In this document: in pieces, positions 1 to 6,849 of the stretch
How positions within the stretch are numbered: the first letter of the stretch is position 1
Layout: every line of letters begins with the position of its first letter
Source: Eubacteriales bacterium
GTDB lineage: Bacteria > Bacillota > Clostridia > Acetivibrionales > JANLFN01
Reading direction: 5' to 3'
Assembly (NCBI GenBank): GCA_024655885.1
Contig: JANLFN010000010.1
Location: forward strand, 1 to 64,000
DNA length: 64,000 bases
The notes under the pieces: model-generated
Told to the model about the DNA's origin: nothing
The model's database searches: none
Seen by the model: the letters and a program-made list of their open reading frames with translations, nothing else
Translations under genes and position numbers: made by a program

Positions 1-39
1 TGGCCGGCAGCGGCCCGGGAAAGTAGGTCGCCGCCAGAT
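1..39 (+). rRNA. rrf: 5S ribosomal RNA, 3' end only
   Basis: The first bases carry the conserved 3' end of bacterial 5S rRNA: a GGCCCGGGAAAGTAGG block followed by TCGCCGCCAG. The rest of the gene lies outside the window. The strong terminator immediately downstream fits the end of an rRNA operon. The exact 3' nucleotide is uncertain by a few bases. Confidence 0.85.
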
Positions 40-47
40 TGATTCCG

Positions 48-80
48 ACACCCTGGGGGATATCCCCCAGGGTGTTGTTG
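48..80 (+). terminator. Terminator of the rRNA operon
   Basis: Bases 48-75 form one uninterrupted perfect palindrome (ACACCCTGGGGGAT and its complement), followed by the T-rich tail TTGTTGTG. It sits directly after the 5S 3' end. Confidence 0.85.
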
Positions 81-102
81 TGTACTTGAAAAAATACTGC
101 AC

Positions 103-139
103 AACAAGATCTTGTTCATACTTCATTTCTGAGTATAAT
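103..139 (+). promoter_or_regulatory. Possible nadABC promoter with overlapping palindrome
   Basis: TATAAT at 134-139 lies 16 bp after a weak -35, TTGTTC (112-117). A perfect 14-bp palindrome, AACAAGATCTTGTT (103-116), covers the -35 and could be an operator. NAD genes in Firmicutes are often repressed by NiaR, but I do not recognise this as a known NiaR box. Confidence 0.4.
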
Positions 140-176
140 CCTTTACAAAAGCTCTGCAACATATTAAAATAATCTA

Positions 177-207
177 AAGCCTCAAGCTTTGAAAGGCTTC
201 ATTTTTT
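177..207 (+). terminator. Possible attenuator hairpin in the nadA leader
   Basis: AAGCCT (177-182) pairs with AGGCTT (194-199), with a further CAA/TTG inner pairing, and is followed by ATTTTTT. It lies between the putative promoter and nadA, so it could attenuate the operon. The stem is short and the call is weak. Confidence 0.3.
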
Positions 208-267
208 ATAAATAAATTTGATCAATGTGTACGGAATAAAAAACATGAAAATGTGGAATGAGTGTAT

Positions 268-1179
268 ATGGAGAAGAACAGGCTGATAGAAGAAATTAAT
301 GCGTTGAAAAAAAAGAATAAAGCCATTATTGTCGCCCATAACTATCAGGTAAATGAGATACAGGAAATTGCCGATGTGGTGGGGGATTCCTTTGCATTGA
401 GCAAATACTGCGCATCCAGCGACGCGGATGTAGTTGTTTTTTGCGGAGTCCGTTTTATGGCGGAAAGCGCTAAAATATTATCTCCCGGTAAAACGGTGCT
501 GCTGCCGGAAATCGATGCAGGCTGCCCCATGGCCGATATGATAACGGCAGAGGAGCTGAGGGAGGAAAAAAAGAGGCATCCTGGGGCTGCCGTGGTATGC
601 TACATTAATTCCTCGACGGAGGTTAAAGCGGAGAGCGATATATGCTGCACTTCTTCCAATGCGGTCAATGTGGTGAAAGCGGTAGACCAACAGGAGGTCC
701 TGTTTGTTCCCGATAAAAACCTGGGCAACTATATTTCAAAAATGGTGCCGGAAAAAAGGCTTATCCTCTGGAACGGTTTTTGCATTACCCATCATAGGAT
801 TAACAGGGATGAGGTGGAAAAAATAAAAACCCTGCACCCCGAGGCGCTCATTTTAGTTCACCCCGAATGCCGGCCCGAAATACTGGAGCTGGCGGACTAT
901 GTGGGAAGCACCAAACAGATCATGGATTATGCGAAAGCATCCGGCCATTCCAAATTTATTATCGGGACCGAAATGGGCGTATTGTACAAGCTTAGAAAAG
1001 ATAGCCCCAACAAGCTTTTTTACATGATGTCCCAGGGTCTGGTATGCCCCAATATGAAAAAAACAAGCCTGAACAGTGTCTATGAAGCTCTCAGGGATTT
1101 CAAATACAAAATCGAGCTGGATGAGGATATCCGGATAAGGGCGAAAAAAGCGCTGGACAGGATGCTTGAGATTAACTAG
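268..1179 (+). CDS. nadA: Quinolinate synthase NadA
   Basis: NadA condenses iminoaspartate with dihydroxyacetone phosphate to quinolinate, the second step of de novo NAD synthesis. It is a cytoplasmic [4Fe-4S] enzyme. The 303-residue protein has the three cluster cysteines with family spacing: C86 in AGCPMAD, C172 in NGFCITHH and C260 in GLVCPNMK. The N-terminal AHNYQ motif is also present. I chose ATG 268 over GTG 262 because it puts GGAATG seven bases upstream and gives the usual N-terminus. It is the first gene of nadA-nadB-nadC, with 15 bp to nadB. Confidence 0.95.
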   Translation: MEKNRLIEEINALKKKNKAIIVAHNYQVNEIQEIADVVGDSFALSKYCASSDADVVVFCGVRFMAESAKILSPGKTVLLPEIDAGCPMADMITAEELREEKKRHPGAAVVCYINSSTEVKAESDICCTSSNAVNVVKAVDQQEVLFVPDKNLGNYISKMVPEKRLILWNGFCITHHRINRDEVEKIKTLHPEALILVHPECRPEILELADYVGSTKQIMDYAKASGHSKFIIGTEMGVLYKLRKDSPNKLFYMMSQGLVCPNMKKTSLNSVYEALRDFKYKIELDEDIRIRAKKALDRMLEIN

Positions 1180-1194
1180 AAGGAAGGCATTGCT

Positions 1195-2790
1195 GTGGAT
1201 ATTTTCAGATACCTGGTTGATTTTGACCCCCGGGAGATGGAGAAGGAGTATTATGATGCCGTCATAATCGGAAGCGGCATTGCCGGTGTCTACACCGCCC
1301 TTGAAATTCCGGGGGAAAGAAATATTGCGATCCTCACCAAGGAGAGCATTGACATGAGCAATTCGGTACTTGCCCAGGGGGGAATTGCCGTTTCCCTTGA
1401 CAAGGAGGATTCACCCGAGCTTCATTTCAAAGACACGCTATACGCGGGCGCGGGCCTGTGCGACGAGGAGAGCGTGTGGGTCCTTGTAAATGAAGCGGCC
1501 TTCAACATCGACCGGCTGTGCGGCTTTGGGATCAATTTTGACCAAAAAAGCCCCGGGGAGCTTGCCTTGAGCCGTGAAGCCGCCCACAGCAAAAACCGCA
1601 TCATCCACGCCGGGGACACCACCGGGAAGGAGATATGCGACAAGCTCATATCCGGCGCAAGGGCGAAGAAGAACATACACATAAAGGAGAGGACCTTTGC
1701 ACTGGACCTGCTGACAGAGGGAAACAGCGCCAGGGGCGTGCTTGCTTTTGATGAAAGCTCCTCTGCCTATAAGCTGTATCTGTCCGGCATCGTCGTATGC
1801 GCCACAGGAGGATACGGGCAGCTCTATGCCGGTACCACAAACCCCGAGGTGGCTACCGGGGACGGGATCAGCCTCGCATACAGGGCGGGAGCGGAGTTGA
1901 TGGACCTGGAGTTCGTCCAGTTCCACCCCACGGTTTTATACCATCCTGAAAACAAGAACTTCCTTATTTCGGAGGCCGTGAGGGGGGAAGGCGCATTACT
2001 CAGAAATATACGGAACGAACGGTTTATGCCCCGGTATCATGAGCTGGCCGAACTGGCCCCGAGGGACGTGGTGGCGAGGGCTATTACCCGGGAAATGGAA
2101 AAAACCGGAGCCGACCACGTATACCTGGATATAACCTTCAAAGACAGGGAATACCTGGAAAACAGGTTCCCCAATATCTTTAAAACCTGCTTGGACTATG
2201 GGATCGACATCTCCAGGGATTATATCCCCATCGCTCCTGCGGAGCATTACTGTATGGGGGGTATAAAGACCGACACATACGGAAGAACCAATATAAACGG
2301 GTTCTTTGCCTGCGGCGAGGCGGCATGCAACGGGATTCACGGGGCAAACAGGCTGGCAAGCAACTCCCTGCTTGAGGGGCTTGTTTTCGGGCATATCATA
2401 AGCAGGGAAATAGGCAGGCTGCTTGCAGCACGGCCCGGCGGGGAAGCCTCACTTCCGGCGGGCTACTCTTCAGGCCGCAGGGATAGATGGATGGATGAGA
2501 GTGAGGTCAGGGCCGATATACAGAGAACCATGACGGAAAAGGTAGGAATTGTAAGGGATGGAAAGGGACTGGCCCATGCCCGGGAGAAGCTGGAACGTTA
2601 CCGGACGCAGCTGGGACACAGGCGGAATGAAACCGTCAGGCACTTTGAACTGCAGAATATGCTGCTGCTGGCGGGGCTTGTGACGGAATCCGCCCTTGAA
2701 CGGGAAGAAAGCCGGGGTGCCCATTACCGGAGGGATTTTGAAAAGACCGACGATGTCCGGTGGAAAAGGCATATAGTCAAGAGGCGGTAG
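1195..2790 (+). CDS. nadB: L-aspartate oxidase NadB
   Basis: This FAD enzyme oxidises L-aspartate to iminoaspartate, the substrate of NadA. The 531-residue protein has the Rossmann dinucleotide motif GSGIAGVYTA near residue 27 and the family block SNSVLAQGGIA. It also has the active-site region EFVQFHPT, the HGANRLASNSLLEGLVFG signature and a C-terminal helical domain, like succinate dehydrogenase flavoproteins. It starts at GTG behind an AGAAGGAAGG Shine-Dalgarno overlapping the end of nadA. An 82-bp gap separates it from nadC. Confidence 0.95.
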   Translation: MDIFRYLVDFDPREMEKEYYDAVIIGSGIAGVYTALEIPGERNIAILTKESIDMSNSVLAQGGIAVSLDKEDSPELHFKDTLYAGAGLCDEESVWVLVNEAAFNIDRLCGFGINFDQKSPGELALSREAAHSKNRIIHAGDTTGKEICDKLISGARAKKNIHIKERTFALDLLTEGNSARGVLAFDESSSAYKLYLSGIVVCATGGYGQLYAGTTNPEVATGDGISLAYRAGAELMDLEFVQFHPTVLYHPENKNFLISEAVRGEGALLRNIRNERFMPRYHELAELAPRDVVARAITREMEKTGADHVYLDITFKDREYLENRFPNIFKTCLDYGIDISRDYIPIAPAEHYCMGGIKTDTYGRTNINGFFACGEAACNGIHGANRLASNSLLEGLVFGHIISREIGRLLAARPGGEASLPAGYSSGRRDRWMDESEVRADIQRTMTEKVGIVRDGKGLAHAREKLERYRTQLGHRRNETVRHFELQNMLLLAGLVTESALEREESRGAHYRRDFEKTDDVRWKRHIVKRR

Positions 2791-2872
2791 GCTGCCGCCA
2801 AAAACCCTGCGGGCAAAGGGCCCGCACTCCGGGAAACGCTGGCGAAAAAACTGAACGGGAGGAAGAGTTCAC

Positions 2873-3706
2873 ATGCTCGACAATTTTTATATCAATGATA
2901 TTATCCGCAATGCTTTAAAAGAGGATATTCCCTTTGGAGACATAACCACCGACAGCCTGATTGCAGCGGACTCAGTTTCTCGGGCACGCCTTATTGCAAA
3001 AGAAAACGGGATTATAGCGGGACTTGAAGTTTGCGAGGCGGTATTCAAATTTCTGGACAGCGGTGTTGAGTTTGAAAAAAATGTGGCGGAGGGGGTGCCT
3101 GTGAAAAATGGAGATGTCATAGCACATATCCGCGGAAATACAAGGGCGCTTTTAAAAGCGGAAAGAACGGCGTTGAATTTTTTGCAGAGACTTTCGGGGA
3201 TCGCTACGGCAACAAACCAGCTGTGCGCCAGGGTTGCGGGCCTGCCCGTAAAAATCGCGGATACGAGAAAGACGACGCCGGGCCTCCGGTTTCTGGAAAA
3301 ATACGCGGTGAGAACAGGTGGAGGAAGCAACCACAGGTTTTGCCTTTCGGACGGCGTCTTAATAAAGGACAACCATATCAAAGCCGCGGGAGGCATTAAA
3401 AAGGCCGTTGAGCTGTGCCGGGAAAAAATACCTCACACCGTAAAAATCGAAGTTGAAACCGAGAGCCTTGAACAGGTGAAGGAAGCCCTTGAGGCCAGAG
3501 CCGATATAATCATGCTGGACAATATGAGCCTGGACAGGATGAAAGAGGCCGTGAAGTTTATCGGAAAAAGGGCGCTGGTGGAAGCCTCGGGCAATGTGAG
3601 CCTTGAAAATGTGCATGATGTTGCCTGCACAGGAGTGGACATTATTTCTGCGGGCTGGATAACCCATTCGGCCAGAGCGCTGGATATAAGCCTCCGGATC
3701 TTATAG
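2873..3706 (+). CDS. nadC: Nicotinate-nucleotide pyrophosphorylase (quinolinate phosphoribosyltransferase) NadC
   Basis: NadC converts quinolinate and PRPP to nicotinate mononucleotide, CO2 and PPi, finishing the de novo branch encoded by this operon. The 277-residue length is typical. Visible motifs are NFLQRLSGIAT, DTRKTTPGLR, and the phosphoribosyl/quinolinate-binding segment RTGGGSNHR...KDNHI, plus VEVETESLEQ and MLDNMS. The start is ATG after GGGAGGAAGAG. A terminator at 3831 ends the operon. Confidence 0.95.
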   Translation: MLDNFYINDIIRNALKEDIPFGDITTDSLIAADSVSRARLIAKENGIIAGLEVCEAVFKFLDSGVEFEKNVAEGVPVKNGDVIAHIRGNTRALLKAERTALNFLQRLSGIATATNQLCARVAGLPVKIADTRKTTPGLRFLEKYAVRTGGGSNHRFCLSDGVLIKDNHIKAAGGIKKAVELCREKIPHTVKIEVETESLEQVKEALEARADIIMLDNMSLDRMKEAVKFIGKRALVEASGNVSLENVHDVACTGVDIISAGWITHSARALDISLRIL

Positions 3707-3761
3707 GCGGCAGCCGGATGTCCATGGCCTGTATAGAAGGCATCAGGATGTAAGGACAGCC

Positions 3762-3962
3762 TGTGGATAAAACTGAAAATTATCCACAAAATATACACCG
3801 CCCTGTGGAATTACATAAAGCCTATTTTTGAAACCCGCATGCACAAAGGCCTGCGGGTTTTTAAAAATAAAAAGATATCCACAACCCTGTGGATATAAAG
3901 AGGCAAAATTCCAGAAAAATGCCTTGTCCTTGAGTTAAACCGGAGGGGCTCCCTGTGGTTAA
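3762..3962. other. Cluster of DnaA-box-like sites
   Basis: Two perfect consensus DnaA boxes face each other: TGTGGATAA (3762-3770) and TTATCCACA (3780-3788). A perfect inverted pair with one mismatch each follows: ATATCCACA (3875-3883) and TGTGGATAT (3888-3896). TGTGGTTAA at 3954-3962 is a further one-mismatch box. Five sites in 200 bp of non-coding DNA suggest a DnaA-binding cluster. No AT-rich unwinding element or dnaA/dnaN genes are visible, so I do not call oriC. Confidence 0.6.
3831..3862 (+). terminator. nadABC terminator
   Basis: AAACCCGCA (3831-3839) and TGCGGGTTT (3852-3860) form a perfect 9-bp stem with a 12-nt loop, followed by TT and an A/T run. It lies 125 bp after nadC. Confidence 0.65.
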
Positions 3963-4121
3963 AGTTATCTCTACCATTAAAAATGAACTTTTATTTTAAC
4001 CTTGTCCTGATTTTTAGGCCTGCTTTCTATTTCCTCCTTTCTTTTTTTAATTTTTCAATAATTTTTTTGTCCTGTATTGGGAAGTATAATCTTGAAATAT
4101 ATTATTGAAAGGATGGGAAGC

Positions 4122-4553
4122 ATGAAAGTAAAGGATATAATGACCAGGAGCGTTGCGTATGTAAATCCTGCGAGTACTGTGACGGAAGCCGCACAGCTGA
4201 TGCAGAAGCATAATGTGGGCTCCATTCCCGTTTGCGACCAGAACGGCGTCATTGGAATAGTAACGGACAGGGATATTGTTGTAAGGAATATCGCCCATGG
4301 AAAAAATCCCACACAGACACCCGTAAAGGATGTGATGACTTCGAGTGTGACAACGGTAACTCCAGATATGGATATCAGCGAAGTTACCAGAATGATGGCG
4401 TCCAGCCAGGTGAGAAGGGTGCCCGTGGTGGAAAACAACAGGCTTGTGGGAATCGTATCCTTGGGAGACGTAGCCACGGATGCCAAATTCCAGACGGAGG
4501 TTTCAGGCACCCTGTCGGAGATATCCACACCTTCAAAGCCGGAGAAAATGTAG
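4122..4553 (+). CDS. Two-CBS-domain protein
   Basis: This small cytoplasmic protein of 143 residues consists of two CBS domains in tandem. The first (about 7-62) begins IMTRSVAYVNPASTVTEAAQLM and the second (about 70-128) begins VMTSSVTTVTPDMDISEVTRMM. Each ends in the expected GIV(T/S)...D element. Tandem CBS pairs bind adenine nucleotides and often regulate partners. I chose ATG 4122 because MKVKDIM is the standard beginning and AAAGGATGGG precedes it; an in-frame start at 4077 lacks support. It is monocistronic, with its own terminator. The specific target is unknown. Confidence 0.88.
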   Translation: MKVKDIMTRSVAYVNPASTVTEAAQLMQKHNVGSIPVCDQNGVIGIVTDRDIVVRNIAHGKNPTQTPVKDVMTSSVTTVTPDMDISEVTRMMASSQVRRVPVVENNRLVGIVSLGDVATDAKFQTEVSGTLSEISTPSKPEKM

Positions 4554-4564
4554 CCTGATTTTAT

Positions 4565-4623
4565 AAGGAAGACTGAAGAGAACCTGCCCGTACCCCAAAG
4601 GCAAGCTTCAGCCTTCCTTTTTT
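4565..4623 (+). terminator. Terminator after the CBS gene
   Basis: AAGGAAG-A-CTGAAG (4565-4578) pairs with CTTCAG-C-CTTCCTT (4606-4619), with a single A/C mismatch, followed by a T run. It lies between convergent genes (CBS and gerQ). Confidence 0.7.
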
Positions 4624-4656
4624 ACAGAGCCCTTATTTGGATTCACCGGAGGCTGA

Positions 4657-5172
4657 TCAGGACTCCGATGTCCTGGACGGACTGGGGATGACCGCTGTTC
4701 CCAGGGGAAATATGGTGACAAATTTGATAGAGTATAAGTCGCACATGATGATTTCGCCTGTGGACTCCTGCCGCAGCAGTATATAGCTTGCTCCCACCCC
4801 CACCAGCGTGCCTGACCTGTCGGTGATGTTATTGGAGCCGATTAAAAAATCCACCCGCATACTTCTCCCTATCTGGGTTCTTAAAAATCCTGCCGTATAT
4901 TGGGGATTTACAAGGGTTTGAGCTGGTATGGCACCCCCTGAAGGAACTGCCGCAGCAGAAGGAACCGTCGGGGTGGAGACCAATGAAGGCAGCTGCTGTA
5001 CGGCCGGCTGGCTGTAAGCAGGTCCGAGGGGCATTCCGGTGGGGTATCCCTCCGGCGAAATTGCCGGCAAAGGGTATAACGGCATACCCGTGGCGCCGGA
5101 CGGGACATTAAATGCAGGCGCCATCTGGTCATATGCTTGTCTTGAGCATGGATAGGAATCGTAATAACTCAT
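4657..5172 (-). CDS. gerQ: Spore coat protein GerQ
   Basis: GerQ is an inner-coat protein that retains the germination lytic enzyme CwlJ in the spore, and in Bacillus it is crosslinked by transglutaminase. The 171-residue protein has a Pro/Tyr/Gln-rich variable N-terminal half (about 1-110). A conserved C-terminal domain (about 112-165) follows, with IGRSMRVDFLIGSN, YILLRQ and YSIKFVTIF, matching the GerQ pattern of a short beta-rich region after a low-complexity head. A strong AGGAGG precedes ATG 5172. It lies 26 bp downstream of cwlJ on the same strand, the classic gene pair. Confidence 0.82.
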   Translation of the reverse strand: MSYYDSYPCSRQAYDQMAPAFNVPSGATGMPLYPLPAISPEGYPTGMPLGPAYSQPAVQQLPSLVSTPTVPSAAAVPSGGAIPAQTLVNPQYTAGFLRTQIGRSMRVDFLIGSNNITDRSGTLVGVGASYILLRQESTGEIIMCDLYSIKFVTIFPLGTAVIPSPSRTSES

Positions 5173-5198
5173 AATCTACCTCCTGATTTTAATTCATT

Positions 5199-5636
5199 TT
5201 AAGTTTCATAGTACAGCGGCGTGGGAATATAAAAGCAGTGCTGCTGTATTCTGTTGTGGATTACCCCCGAGCCGTTCCGGGGAAAATACTGGGCGCAGAC
5301 GGGCTGGAAAGGGTTATAGTACCACAGGCTTTCATCCACGCCGATCAGTTTGTTGCCCGACAGCGCCCAGTCCGCTATTTCATAATGGATATCCTCCGGG
5401 GTGCTTACCCAAACGGTCTGGGGGTTGATCTCCCCGTATACGGTGGACATCATGCAGGTGAATTCGCCGGGCTCTTCAATGATCCTGCGCAGGTCTCCCT
5501 GTCCCGTTCTCAGATACTGGCCCCCTGCCACGTTGACCCTGTTCATGACCACCGTGGCCACCCCCTTCATTCCGATCTCGCCCTCCCCTCCGGCTTCACA
5601 TTTGATGAGACGTGCAAAAAGTTCTCTAGTTGTCAT
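5199..5636 (-). CDS. cwlJ: Spore cortex-lytic hydrolase CwlJ
   Basis: CwlJ is a SleB-family (Hydrolase_2) enzyme that degrades cortex peptidoglycan during germination. The 145-residue protein has no signal peptide, as expected for a coat-located CwlJ and unlike SleB. It has the family motifs ARLIKCEAGGEGE (catalytic Glu expected at E14), VATVVMNRV and the C-terminal HNRIQQHCFYIPTP. I chose ATG 5636 because AAAGGTGG lies 12 bases upstream and the length then matches CwlJ (about 142); more upstream in-frame starts fall in the repeat array. It forms an operon with gerQ. Confidence 0.88.
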   Translation of the reverse strand: MTTRELFARLIKCEAGGEGEIGMKGVATVVMNRVNVAGGQYLRTGQGDLRRIIEEPGEFTCMMSTVYGEINPQTVWVSTPEDIHYEIADWALSGNKLIGVDESLWYYNPFQPVCAQYFPRNGSGVIHNRIQQHCFYIPTPLYYET

Positions 5637-5660
5637 AGGCGTATTTGACCACCTTTCTTG

Positions 5661-5740
5661 ATTCATGCTGAAATGTTGGCTGCGCAAATGCTGAGATTTT
5701 GCTACACAAAGGCTGAGATGTTCGCTTCACGAATGCCGAG
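5661..5740 (-). repeat. Tandem 22-23 bp hairpin repeat (module C), 3.5 copies
   Basis: On the minus strand the units read CTCGGC/CTCAGC/CTCAGC/TTCAGC, each followed by a small inverted repeat. Copies are 5718-5740 (arms ATTCGT and GCGAAC around GAA), 5696-5717 (TTTG/CAAA), 5673-5695 (imperfect) and a truncated copy to 5661. It is the same unit as at 51551-51693. It ends beside the cwlJ ribosome-binding site. Confidence 0.75.
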
Positions 5741-5788
5741 TCTCTTGCCCCGGCAGTAGAAAGGTTGAAGTAGTTCTTATAAGGCGTT

Positions 5789-5900
5789 CAAGGTTAAGGT
5801 TGTAGCTGTTCTTACCGGCGGTTCAAGGTTAAGAACGCACAAAGCTTTTTTCAACCTCAGCCTTGCCCTTCTCCGAAGCTCTTCTGCAACCTTAACCTTG
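5789..5900. repeat. 14-bp perfect inverted repeat (AAGGTTAAGG / CCTTAACCTT)
   Basis: CAAGGTTAAGGTTG (5789-5802) and CAACCTTAACCTTG (5887-5900) are exact reverse complements. The same AAGGTTAAGG/CCTTAACCTT pair occurs at 22983-22993 and 23115-23125. It appears to be an inner arm of a larger mirrored repeat element. Confidence 0.7.
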
Positions 5901-5956
5901 CCCTTCTCCAGAGCCCATCTCCAACCTTAGCCTTGCCATTCCCCAAAGCCCATCTC
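5852..5956. repeat. Three tandem 35-bp repeats (module B)
   Basis: Units 5852-5886, 5887-5921 and 5922-5956 are each exactly 35 bp. They share CAACCT, then CCTTGCC, TTC, CC and an AAGC/GAGC-type block near the end. A related single copy on the opposite strand occurs at about 51461-51496 (GGTTGCAG...GGAGAAGGGC). No coding function is visible. Confidence 0.75.
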
Positions 5957-5960
5957 CAGT

Positions 5961-5989
5961 CTCAGCCTCTCAGCCCTCAGCTTCTCAGC
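5961..5989 (-). repeat. CTCAGC tract (module A)
   Basis: Four CTCAGC hexamers are separated by CT, C and TT. The tract mirrors GCTGAG motifs at the other side of this non-coding block (5712). It is the same family as the tracts at 22948, 23131, 49931, 51419 and 58876. Confidence 0.75.
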
Positions 5990-6207
5990 TTTTTATAATA
6001 CAGTATATTAACATAACCTATAAGAGGTAACTGAAAAGCCGCTTTTTTTACAAATAATTATTTAAATCCATAATAAAAGAACTTAAGCAAATATTTCATC
6101 GTTTTAAATACGGATACCGGTAAAAAATAAAATTGCAAGGCTTGCAAAAGGGAGGCGCCGTTGATTTGAAAAACAGGCCTCCCTGCCTTGAAAAGGAGGA
6201 ATGAGCT

Positions 6208-6381
6208 GTGAGTAGACATAGGGGAATTATGTCGGATGCCTTGAAGGCAGAGATCGCTAAGGAACTTGGGGTCTACAATACGGTGAAAGCCGAAGGTTGG
6301 GGTTCCGTATCTTCGAGGGACTGCGGCAGCATGGTTAAAAAAGCCATTGAAATGGCCGAAAGGGGCCTCAACGGCAGGTAG
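6208..6381 (+). CDS. Small acid-soluble spore protein, alpha/beta type
   Basis: This 57-residue protein begins MSRHRGIMSDALKAEIAKEL and continues with GVYNTVKAEGWGSVSSRDCG and a NMV-like SMVKKAIEMAE segment. That is the conserved layout of alpha/beta SASPs. These coat spore DNA in the A-form and protect it from UV and heat, and the E-I-A site is where the GPR protease cleaves at germination. It starts at GTG 6208 with AAAAGGAGG eight bases upstream. It lies in the spore-gene neighbourhood of cwlJ/gerQ. Transcription by sigma-G is expected from the family, but I could not identify the promoter. Confidence 0.9.
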   Translation: MSRHRGIMSDALKAEIAKELGVYNTVKAEGWGSVSSRDCGSMVKKAIEMAERGLNGR

Positions 6382-6384
6382 CAT

Positions 6385-6435
6385 CTCCTTGAAGCAGCAA
6401 AGCCGGTGTCATGCCGGCTTTGCTGCTTCAAGGAG
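6385..6435 (+). terminator. 22-bp perfect hairpin after the SASP gene
   Basis: Arms 6385-6406 and 6414-6435 are exact reverse complements (CTCCTTGAAGCAGCAAAGCC...), with a 7-nt loop. It starts three bases after the SASP stop. There is no T run afterwards, so it may protect the mRNA 3' end rather than terminate. A single GCTGAG motif follows at 6437. Confidence 0.6.
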
Positions 6436-6470
6436 GCTGAGAAGTTCGCCTCCATTCTTTCAAATCCCTC

Positions 6471-6499
6471 TTGATATAGCCTTGTACAAATGGTATAAT
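6471..6499 (+). promoter_or_regulatory. Sigma-A promoter P1 upstream of the S-layer gene
   Basis: TTGATA (6471-6476), a 17-bp spacer and TATAAT (6494-6499), with TGG before the -10. It is close to ideal. It precedes a leader of about 340 nt to the S-layer start at 6850, containing the hairpin ACGGCG-GTG-CGCCGT (about 6563-6578). Confidence 0.7.
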
Positions 6500-6671
6500 T
6501 TTCTTGCCTTTATTATTCATTGTGCTGCAAAGGAGGACATGGGACCGGTTTTTCTGGGAAATTTATACGGCGGTGCGCCGTGCAATTTTCCTGAAAAAGA
6601 GAGGGGAAGATGGGTGCGGAACGGCAGTATTTCAGTTCTGTTACATTTTCTTTACACTTGGTTTCAATATG

Positions 6672-6701
6672 TTGACTCGTCAAACAGCGCGATGATATAA
6701 T
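6672..6701 (+). promoter_or_regulatory. Sigma-A promoter P2 upstream of the S-layer gene
   Basis: TTGACT (6672-6677), an 18-bp spacer and TATAAT (6696-6701). It gives a leader of about 140 nt. Together with P1 it suggests strong, dual-promoter expression of a major surface protein. Confidence 0.65.
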
Positions 6702-6849
6702 GATTTTGAATTCAAGACAGGTAAAGTGCGCCAATCTTGAATCAATTTATAAGGCGGGTCGGGTTATCACAAAAAAGGGAAGAGGCGTAACCCGGCTTAT
6801 TTTAATAGAAGCCTGCTTCCAAAAAATATTACAAGGAGGATTTGAGAGT

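Noticed and set aside
3762-3962. Chromosomal oriC
   Set aside because: DnaA boxes are present, but there is no dnaA/dnaN, no clear AT-rich unwinding region with DnaA-trios, and no replication genes nearby.
4077-4121. Longer N-terminus for the CBS protein
   Set aside because: The extension lacks a ribosome-binding site and homologous sequence; ATG 4122 has both.
6539-6703. Small ORF behind promoter P1 (MGPVFLGNLYGG...)
   Set aside because: AGGAGG is only two bases from the ATG and the ORF ends in promoter P2; no family resemblance, more likely leader RNA.
6700-6849. In-frame extension of the S-layer gene to 6700
   Set aside because: It overlaps promoter P2 and would put 50 residues before a perfect signal peptide; ATG 6850 has a strong Shine-Dalgarno.
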